Positions 25,695-34,500 of a DNA stretch of 64,000 bases are shown piece by piece. How positions within the stretch are numbered: the first letter of the stretch is position 1; the number at the start of each line of letters is the position of its first letter. Source of the DNA: Sphingomonas alpina (GTDB taxonomy: Bacteria; Pseudomonadota; Alphaproteobacteria; Sphingomonadales; Sphingomonadaceae); contig NZ_CP061038.1 in assembly GCF_014490665.1 (NCBI RefSeq), positions 1,736,001 to 1,800,000 of the forward strand. The letters run 5' to 3'. The notes beneath the pieces were generated by a model that made no database searches, was not told where the DNA came from, and worked only from the letters and a program-made list of their open reading frames with translations. A program made the translations under genes and the position numbers.

Positions 25695-27035
25695 TTATCG
25701 ATCCACCCGCGCATCGCCATAGCTCCCGCCAAGTGGTTCTCCGCGCGCAAAACCGGTCAGAAGATGTTGAAGCGATGCGGGCTGTCGCGTCGACAGCCGC
25801 TCCTCACCCCTGGTTTCGAAGGCGTAGAGACCGTGCTCCACACCGGGATAAACGATAACCGAGAGCGGGCGGCCCGCCTTCTTCAAGGCGATGAGGCGGC
25901 GATAGGTTTCCAGATAGGGTGCGTCGATGTCGTCTGCGCCCAAGATCCAGAGCTGCGGCGTCTTCAGCGTGCGCAGAACCGGCATCGGGTCATAGTCGGG
26001 AATGATCCCGGCAAACAGGCGGGGCCCCTGTTCACGTAACCTGGCCTCGGGCATCTGTAATACGATCCCGGTGATGTTGCCGCGTACAAAGCGGAACCAG
26101 GGCTCGCCCTTGTACTTCTCGACCACGAGGCGAAGCGCGTCATAGCCGGACTGGAATTTGTCGCGGGCGATAGCCTGCGCGGCTGCGCCGATCTCGAGCG
26201 CCTTGGCGGTCTCCGCAGCGCCGAAGCCGTGCCGGCTCATGTCGAGTTTCAGCGCTTCGCGATCCTCGTCGATGGGCGACACGGCGAGCCCATATCCGAC
26301 GATCACGAAATCGGCCTGGCCAAGCGTTGCGGCAAGCGGTGCGGTCCAGCCGCCCTGGCTGGTGCCGTAATAGCCGATGCGGCCAGCCCTCGCGCCGGCC
26401 AGCGACCGGGCGGTTTCGAGCGCGGCGTGCGCATCCGCGGCCAGTTGATGGATGTTATGGGTGAACGCGCCCTTTGAGGATCCTGTGCCGCGCTTGTCAT
26501 AGACGAACACACCGATGCCCTGCGCCGCAAGGATCCGCTGCAGTGCATAGGTACGCAGTGCAGAGCTGTCTTCCGATCCATGGACCAGCACCACGATCGG
26601 AACCGCGCGCCGTCCCAGGGGCAAGATGAGGCGACCGGCAAGTTCGGCGCCGTCGCTGATGAAGCGCTTTTCCGTCGTTGTGAGCGGCAGACGTTTGCCG
26701 ACCATGTCGGCAAAGCGGATCTCGCCGCGGTCGCAGCGCAACAGGTCGACGGTCTTTCCGTCGTCACGCCCGGTCCAGCCCAGCGTGCTCGACCATGCAC
26801 CGTCCAACTTGCGGGATAACAATCCCGAGGTGCCGTCCAGCCTCCGCCAGCGATAATGGCTGTCGTCGGATGGCGCGAGATCGACGCCGGAACCGTCGGC
26901 AAGCCGGTAATAGGCCGGTGCGCATTGGGCGGCCGGCGTCGGGAGTTGGTCTTTGGGCGAGGGCTGGGCCAGAGCGCAGAGCGGCGTCACCAGCCCGGCC
27001 AGGATCAACGTTCCCATTGTCTTCGCATACTGCAT
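25695..27035 (-). CDS. Exported alpha/beta hydrolase
   Basis: A 446-residue serine hydrolase with a signal peptide (hydrophobic residues about 7-24, ending ALAQ) and an N-terminal propeptide-like region of about 130 residues. The nucleophile motif is GTSQG (Ser226), the acid is Asp368 or Asp369 in ILGADDID and the His is His401 in GVEHGLY. The oxyanion loop is VLVHGSEDSS. It resembles peptidase-S9/BAAT-type thioesterase-like hydrolases; the substrate is unknown. It is divergent from a MocR regulator across an 80-bp gap with repeated sites. The ATG at 27035 is preferred; 27017 is an alternative. Confidence 0.85.
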   Translation of the reverse strand: MQYAKTMGTLILAGLVTPLCALAQPSPKDQLPTPAAQCAPAYYRLADGSGVDLAPSDDSHYRWRRLDGTSGLLSRKLDGAWSSTLGWTGRDDGKTVDLLRCDRGEIRFADMVGKRLPLTTTEKRFISDGAELAGRLILPLGRRAVPIVVLVHGSEDSSALRTYALQRILAAQGIGVFVYDKRGTGSSKGAFTHNIHQLAADAHAALETARSLAGARAGRIGYYGTSQGGWTAPLAATLGQADFVIVGYGLAVSPIDEDREALKLDMSRHGFGAAETAKALEIGAAAQAIARDKFQSGYDALRLVVEKYKGEPWFRFVRGNITGIVLQMPEARLREQGPRLFAGIIPDYDPMPVLRTLKTPQLWILGADDIDAPYLETYRRLIALKKAGRPLSVIVYPGVEHGLYAFETRGEERLSTRQPASLQHLLTGFARGEPLGGSYGDARVDR

Positions 27036-27044
27036 CGTTCGAGT

Positions 27045-27105
27045 GGGTACCTGGTCATTCCGGTACAGTCCCGATACACTTTGTATCGTTTCCACCGGTA
27101 CACTG
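27045..27105. promoter_or_regulatory. Likely MocR operator region
   Basis: In the gap between the hydrolase and MocR genes, GGTAC occurs three times (27046, 27062, 27097). Two form the near-identical direct repeats CCGGTACAGTC (27060-27070) and CCGGTACACTG (27095-27105), starting 35 bp apart. Between them is an inverted repeat GATACA-ctt-TGTATC (27073-27087). Direct plus inverted repeats are the usual DNA target of MocR/PdxR-type dimers. Confidence 0.6.
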
Positions 27106-27115
27106 GATCGCGCCG

Positions 27116-28474
27116 ATGCTTGCTTCGCACAATCGTACCGAGATGGTCGCGGCCTGGGTGGAAGAGCGGATCGGCAATCGGCTGTTCTTGCCGGGCAAGC
27201 GCATCCCTTCGGTGCGTCGACTAGCGCAACTCCTCGGCGTGTCACCGTTCACCGTTGCCGCGGCGTTTGAAAACCTCGCCGTCGCGGGCTTGATCGAAGC
27301 GCGTCGCGGATCCGGTTGCTATGTGCGCGCACCACAGCGGGCGGAGCCGACGACGGTTGAGCCGCCGCAGGTCAATCTCGCCTGGCTGATGCACAACATG
27401 CTCGCCTCCGCTGCCGCGAAGGGGCCTGGTATGGGTGTGCTGCCAGCGGGCTGGCTGAACGGATCGGCCGCCGCGGCCGCGCTTCGGGCCATCGGCCGCG
27501 AGCCGCCCGCACGGCTGCTGGAAGCAGGCAAGGCGCAGGGATTCGAGCCGCTTCGGCTGATGCTGCAATATCGGCTGGCAGCACTCGAGATCGAGGCCGA
27601 TGCCAGCCAGATCATATTGACCACGGGCGTCACCCATGGACTCGATCTGGTGCTTCGGACGCTGGTCAGGCCTGGCGACACCATATTGGTGCCGGCGCCG
27701 AGCTGGTTCGGTGCCTTTGCCATCCTGGCCGCGCATCGGGCCCGTGTCATCGCCGTTCCCTGTACCGCGGATGGACCTGATTTAAGCCAGCTTGCGCGCC
27801 TGATCGCCGAAGAACGGCCGCGGATGCTGGTGCTGAGCGCGACCGCGCAGAATCCGATCGGCTTCACCCTCTCCATGTCGGCGATCGACGCCATCCTGGC
27901 CATGGCGCGGCAGCACGGCACTTTGGTGTTCGAAGACGATATTTATTCCGATTTCGGTGCGGAAGGGGCCACCCGCCTTGCTGCGCGGGACGGGCTGAAT
28001 CAGGTTATCTATGCCGGCAGTTTTTCCAAGACGCTGTTGGGCAACGCTCGGGTTGGTTTTCTTGCGTGCCGCCGCGACCATGCAGCGATGCTGGCCGAGC
28101 GAAAGATTCTTTCGGGCTTTACCACGCCGGAAATCAACGAGCGGCTGATCCACAAGATACTTGCAGCGCGCGGGCAAGCCCAGCGGGCGGCCGAATTGCG
28201 TCGCCGCGTCGCGGATGCCCGCGCGAGCCTGCAACGGCGGCTCGAAGCACGCGGGTTTCGCGTCTGCGGAGAGCCGGAGAGCGGCATGTTCCTATGGGTC
28301 GATCTGGCATGCGATGCCGACGAAGTTGCAGTGCGGGCCCGGTCAAAGGGCCTGCTGGTCGCGCCAGGCAGCCTTTTCTTCCCTGATCCGCGCCAGTCCA
28401 GCTTCGCGCGGTTCAACGCGGCGAGTTCGACGACGGGTCTTGATGCCGTGCTGGACCTGGCAGTCGCGAGATGA
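27116..28474 (+). CDS. MocR-type PLP-dependent transcriptional regulator
   Basis: A 452-residue fusion of an N-terminal GntR-type winged helix (residues 8-75, PSVRRLAQLLGVSPFTVAAAFENLAVAGLIEARRGSGCYV) and an aminotransferase class I-like domain (about 120-450). The PLP-binding lysine is Lys305 in GSFSKTLLGNARVG, the pyridine-contacting Asp is in FEDDIYSDFG (273-281) and the NPIGF motif at 246-250 is present. It probably regulates the divergent exported hydrolase. Members usually sense PLP or an amino-acid adduct; the ligand here is unknown. The 3' end is one arm of a 38-bp palindrome. Confidence 0.9.
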   Translation: MLASHNRTEMVAAWVEERIGNRLFLPGKRIPSVRRLAQLLGVSPFTVAAAFENLAVAGLIEARRGSGCYVRAPQRAEPTTVEPPQVNLAWLMHNMLASAAAKGPGMGVLPAGWLNGSAAAAALRAIGREPPARLLEAGKAQGFEPLRLMLQYRLAALEIEADASQIILTTGVTHGLDLVLRTLVRPGDTILVPAPSWFGAFAILAAHRARVIAVPCTADGPDLSQLARLIAEERPRMLVLSATAQNPIGFTLSMSAIDAILAMARQHGTLVFEDDIYSDFGAEGATRLAARDGLNQVIYAGSFSKTLLGNARVGFLACRRDHAAMLAERKILSGFTTPEINERLIHKILAARGQAQRAAELRRRVADARASLQRRLEARGFRVCGEPESGMFLWVDLACDADEVAVRARSKGLLVAPGSLFFPDPRQSSFARFNAASSTTGLDAVLDLAVAR

Positions 28475-28493
28475 TCATCTCGCGACTGCCAGG
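28456..28493. terminator. Perfect 38-bp palindrome between convergent genes
   Basis: The arm CCTGGCAGTCGCGAGATG (28456-28473), the last coding bases of the MocR gene, is followed after AT by its exact complement (28476-28493). The 18-bp perfect stem could act as a bidirectional terminator for the MocR and autotransporter transcripts, although no T tract follows. It could also form a cruciform or be an assembly artefact. Confidence 0.6.
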
Positions 28494-28508
28494 CCCTGCC
28501 GGCACCGG

Positions 28509-31500
28509 TCAGAAGTTGAGCCGGATTCCGCCATTGACCGTGAAGGCGCGCAGGCCCGAGCCGTCGTCGAGGTTGCCGACGAGGAAGGCCGAGAGACGCC
28601 CACCCCGGGCATGGCCGATGACGCCAACCGAATAGCGTACGGCGTCGTCCCAGCTTGTGGTGGTCAGCGCGAAGTTGGTTGCCGGCGTACCGAAGCTGAA
28701 AGTCCCGGCGTCGCCGCGCGACCAGTTCTTCATCGCCGCCGCACTGGCGAAGGGCTCGACCACCAGTTTATCGTCGCTGCCGGCGCGATAGGACAGCCGC
28801 AATCCGGCCTGGCCGACCTTGGTCTTGTCGCCGCCCGGCGAATAGGCACTGATCGCGTCGATCGTCAGGTTGTCGATCCGGCTGTCGGCATAGTTGAAGC
28901 CGACGAACGGCGTTGCCGCAAAGCCGCTGCTGCCGCCGACGCGGTAGGAAGCGTGGATCGATCCGGCGGTTGCCCGGCCGTCGACGTCCTTCTTGGTGTT
29001 GCCGAACAAGGTCGGCAGGACCATGTCGTATTTGCGCCATTCGCGACGGAGCTGCCCGTCGATGGTGAGCGCCCCGTTGCTGATCGCGACATAGCCGCCG
29101 ACAAAGCCTGTATCGACCGCCAGCCTTTCGTTCGCGGACGGATGGGCGACGCCATCGTACCAGCCGCCGGTGACCCCCAGATGCGCGACCCAGTTGCCGC
29201 CGAAGTACAGGCCCAGATCGGCGCCCAGCTGGATCGCCTGATGGTCGGTGCGCAACCGGTTGACCGAGTTGAACGTGACCCCGCCGCCGCTGATCGAGGA
29301 TGCGATCCTCTGTTTGGTATGTCCGCCCGAACCGCGCATCCACAGGCTGAACCTTTTGTCGCCGGCCGCCGCATCGGTGCGTGGCGTGATATAGGGGCTG
29401 ATCGGCGCGTCGAGCAGCATCGAAGCGGATTCGGCGATATAGGTCAGGCCGCCGAGCGCCGTCGAGGACGGGTTGATCTGCTGGATCAGGCCAAACTGGG
29501 TATTGCTCGCCGGATTGCGCCCGAAGCTTTCGAGGATGAACCCGGTGTTCGGGAAGATCGTATTCGACGTGAAGGTGCCGACCGCGGCGCCCGGGGTTAC
29601 CGTCACCACCGGCAGGAAGCCGCCGGCGACGAAGCTGCGTGCGCCGACGCGGTTCATCGTCACATTGGTATTGCCCGACGCCGCGCCACCGATGTTCAGG
29701 CGATCCGCGGTCGCGGTGACCGTGCTGTAATCGGCGAAGAACTGCCCGCCGCCGGTATAGGCGCCGCCGACCGTGACGACGTTGCTGGTCAAATTGTTCT
29801 GCGCGTTGATGATCCCGGTGTTGGTCATCGCCCCGTTGGTGGTGAAGGTGCCCGCTCCGGCGAAGTTGATCCGGTTCGAGTTGTTGGTGTTGCCGAGGAA
29901 CAGGATCGTCCCGCCGGCGCCGATATTGGCGATGCCCGCATTCACGAAGCTGCCCGAGACACTGGATGCGCCGGACCCGAAGTTCGCGATTCCGCCGGCC
30001 GCATTGGTCACGGTCGAGGTCGCGACAGCCGAACCGGCCACATTGAGCGCACCGTTCATCGTGCCGGTGTTGGTCAGCGTGAAGCTGCCGCCGTTCAGCG
30101 TTGCCTGCACGGCTCGACTGGTGCCGGTGAGCGTCCCGGAATTGCCGATGGCTGCACTGCCGGTACCGGTAGCCTCAATCCAGATACCGGCCGCGCCTGA
30201 GATCGACCCGGCATTATTGACGGCCATCGCAGCATCGACACTGGCGAAGTCGACGCCGATGATGCCGGCGATCGTGCCGCTGCTGGCCTGGTTGACGGTG
30301 AGGGCGCCAACTGCGCCGGCACCCGTCGAGGTCAGTTGCACGCCGATATTGTCGCCTTCGACCAGACCGGCATTGTTGACGGTGATCGCACCAGAGACGG
30401 TCGACTGGTCGATGCCGATCAATGGATCGATCACACCGGTCGCGCTGATATTGGTGACGATGTCGCCAACGGTCGAGATGCTCGCGACACCCGCAGCCGC
30501 GGCATTGATCGTGCCGTCCACGTTAATGGTCGTGGTGCCCGAGGACTGGCCGCTATCGGTGAAGATACCATATGCGCCGACCGCGTTGGCGGTCACGGTA
30601 TGGCCGGCGGTCAGCGTGACGTCGATCGTACCGGTATTGGCCGCCGCAGCCGTGTTGAGTGCGACGATTGCCGTCGTACCGGTCGAGCTCACATCGCCCG
30701 CCGCCACGACGATGTTGCCGCCATTCGCTTGCGCCAGGATGCCGTTGCCGGTGGTTGCGGTGACGGGGCCAAATGCCGCCACCGTGCTCGAGCCGCTGCC
30801 GCGATTGGTCGCGATGATGCCGGTCGTGCCGGAGGTGGCACCGGCGGTCACGTTGACCGCGCCAGTTCCGGCGGCCGAGCTTTGCTCGGCAATAATCGCC
30901 GCATTACCGGTCGATGTCACAGCGCCGGTATTGACGGTGACGGCGCCACCGGTCGAGAGCGCGTAGACGCCGATGCCGGTGGTCACATTGACCGCGCCGA
31001 CCGTGGTCACTCGGGTCGCTCCCGTGCCGAAATTCTCCGCATCGATGCCGAACCGGGCATTGACCGCGCCGTTGGTGGTGACGTCGATATTGCCAGTCGC
31101 AGCGGCCGGGAAGACCGCAGCGACAACGGCCGCATTGCCCGCCCCGATATCGCCATTGGCGACCACCGTGACATCGGCGGTCGTCGACTGGGTCCGGATG
31201 TCGATGCCGTTCTGGCCTGCCGCCAGCGCGCTGACCGCACCGGTGGTGACGCTGATATCGCCGCCGAGCGCGGTATCGCCCACGACGATACCGTTGCCGG
31301 CAGTGGAACTGCTCGCGCCCGAGATATCGACCGTGACCGTGCCCGCACCATTGTTGAGGATGTTCGCCGCATCGCCGGTGCCGCCGACAAATCCGCCAGC
31401 GCCAGTGACCGAGATGTTGCCCGTGCCGCCAGTGCCGCCGATCAGGGTCAGGCCGCGCGTCGCGCCGGTCACCGTATCGGCGACGCTCACGCTCACCGCG

Positions 31501-34500
31501 GCGTTGCCGTTTGCCAGGATGCCCTCGGCGGCAGTGCCGGTGACCGTACCGTTGGCGGTCACGTTGATTGCGCCAGTGCCGGCATTGAGCGCGAAGATAC
31601 CCGTCGTGCCCGAGACATTGCCCGCGGTCACATCGACCACGCCCGCGCCGGCGGCCGAAGTCTGCTGAGCGACGATCGCCGCCGCGCCGGTGGATGTGAC
31701 GTCGCCCGCATTGACCGTGACGTTGCCGCCGGTGGTCAGCGCGAAGATGCCGTTTCCGGTGGTCGTGTTGACCGGACCGACGGTGGTCACGCTGGTCGAG
31801 CCGCTGCCGAAATTCTCGGCATCGATGCCGAACCGCGCGTTGACCGCGCCATTGGTCGTCACGTCAATATTGCCGGTCGCAGCGGCCGGGAAGACCGCCG
31901 CGACAATGGCCGCATTGCCTGCCCCGACATCGCCATTGGCGACCACCGTGATATTGGCGCCGGTCGACAGGGTTCGGACGTCGATCCCGTTCTGCCCTCC
32001 CGCCAACGCGCTGACCGCACCCGTGGTGACGCTGATGTCGCCGCCGAGCGCGGTATCGCCTACCACAATGCCGTTGCCGGCGGTCGAGCTGCTCGCGCCC
32101 GAGATGTCGACCGTAACCGTGCCCGAACCGTTGTTCTGAATGTTCGCCGCATCGCCGGTCCCACCGACAAAGCCACCGGCGCCGGTGACCGAGATGTTAC
32201 CCGCACCGCCAGTGCCACCGATCAGGGTCAGGCCGCGCGTCGCGCCGGTCACCGTAGCGGCGACGTTCACCGTTACCGCATCGTTGCCACTGACGTTGAT
32301 GCCCTCGGCGAAAGTGCCGGTCACCGTACCGTTGGCGGTCACAATGGTGGCGCCGGTACCGGAATTGTTCGCGAAGATGCCGGTCGTGCCGGAGACATTG
32401 CCCGCGGTCACATCGATCACGCCCGCGCCAGCGGCCGAGGTCTGCTGCGCCACGATCGCCGCGGCGCCGGTGGATGTGACATCGCCAGCATTGACCGTGA
32501 CATTGCCGCCATTGGTCTGTGCGTAGATGCCATTGCCGGTGGTCGTGTTGACCGGGCCGACGGTGGTCACACTGGTCGAGCCGGTGCCAAAATTCTCCGC
32601 GTCGATGCCGAACCGCGCATCGATCGCGCCATTGGCGGTCACGTTGATATTGCCGGTTCCAGCACCTGGGAAGATTGCCGCGACGATGCCGGCATTGCCC
32701 GCCTGGATATCGCCATTGGCAACCACCGTGACATCGCCGGTCAGCGACTGAGTCTGGATATCGATCCCGTCCTGGCCACCTGCCAGCGCGGTGACCGCGC
32801 CGGTGGTCACGCTGATGTCGCCGCCGATTGCGGTGTCACGCACCACGATGCCCTCGCCGCTGGTCGAACCGCTCGCGCCGGAGATGTTGACCGTGACCGT
32901 GCCGGCACCGTTGTTCTGGATGTTCGCCCCGTTACCGGTGCCGCCGAAGAACCCGCCGGCGCCGGTGACGGATATGTCACCCGCGCCGCCGGTCCCGCCG
33001 ATCAAATTCAGGCCGCGCGTCGCGCCGGTCACGGTATCGGCGACATTCACCGTTACCGCATCGTTGCCATTGACGTTGATACCCTCGGCAAACGTGCCGG
33101 TGACCGTGCCATTGGCGGTGACGCTGGTCGCGCCAGTGCCGCTGTTGGTGGCCTCGATGCCGGTCGTGCCCGAGACATTGCCCGCCGTCACGTCGATCAC
33201 GCCCGCGCCGGCTGCCGAAGTCTGCCGCGCGATGATCGCGGTATTGGCAGTAGCCGTCACGTCACCCGCATTGACCGTGACGTTGCCGCCGGTGGTCAGC
33301 GCGAAGATGCCATTGCCGGTGGTCGTGTTGACCGGACCGACGGTGGTCACACTGGTCGAGCCGGTGCCGAAGTTCTCGGCATCGATGCCGAACCGCGCAT
33401 CGATCGCGCCGTTGGCGGTGACGTTGATATTGCCGGTGCCCGCAGCCGGGAAGATCGCCGCGACGATGCCGGCATTGCCTGCCTGAATATTGCCATTGGC
33501 AACGACAGTGACATCGCCGGTCAGAGATTGGGTCTGGATGTCGATGCCGTCGCGGCCAACCCCCAGCGCGGTCACTGCGCCGGTGGTCACGCTGATAGCG
33601 CCGCCCGCCGCGGTGTCGCGCACCACGATGCCTTCACCGCTGGCCGAGCTGCTCGCACCGGAGATGTCGACGGTGACTGTGCCCGAGCCATTGTTCTGGA
33701 TGTTCGCTGCGTTACCAGTGCCGCCGACAAAGCCGCCAGCGCCGGTGACCGAGATGTTGCCTGCGCCCCCAGTGCCGCCGATCAGGTTCAAACCGCGTGT
33801 CGCGCCGGTCACGGTATCGGCGACGTTCACCGTCACCGCATCGTTGCCGCTGACGTTGATACCCTCGGCAAAAGTGCCGGTGACCGTGCCATTGGCGGTC
33901 ACAGTGGTCGTACCAGTGCCACTGTTGGTGGCCTCGATGCCGGTCGTGCCGGAGACATTGCCTGCGGTCACATCGATCGCGCCCGCACCAGCGGCCGAAG
34001 TCTGTCGCGCGATGATCGCAGTGTTGCTGGCGGCGGTGACATCTCCGGCGTTGACGGTGACGTTCCCGCCCGTCGCCAGCGCGAAGATGCCATTGCCGGT
34101 GGTCACATTGACCGGGCCGACCGTCGTCACGCTGGTCGAACCGGCACCGAAATTCTCTGCGTCGATGCCGAACCGCGCATCGATCGCGCCGTTGGCGGTG
34201 ACGTTGATATTGCCGGTTCCCGCAGCCGGGAAGATCGCCGCGACGATGCCGGCATTGCCTGCCTGAATATTGCCATTGGCAACGACAGTGACATCGCCGG
34301 TCAGCGATTGGGTCTGGATGTCGATGCCGTCGCGGCCAACCCCCAGCGCGGTCACTGCGCCGGTGGTCACGCTGATAGCGCCGCCCGCCGCGGTGTCGCG
34401 TACGACGATACCCTCGCCGCTGGCTGAGCTGCTCGCGCCGGAGATGTTGACCGTGACCGTGCCGGAGCCATTGTTGAGGATATTCGCGGCATCGCCGGTG

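Noticed and set aside
30336..34427. Very long plus-strand reading frame (about 1360 codons) opposite the autotransporter
   Set aside because: It exists because the 780-bp repeat is a multiple of three and GC-rich, so one open antisense frame repeats. The translation is rich in His, Arg, Asp and Gly with no family features, and other long antisense frames occur at 780-bp steps.
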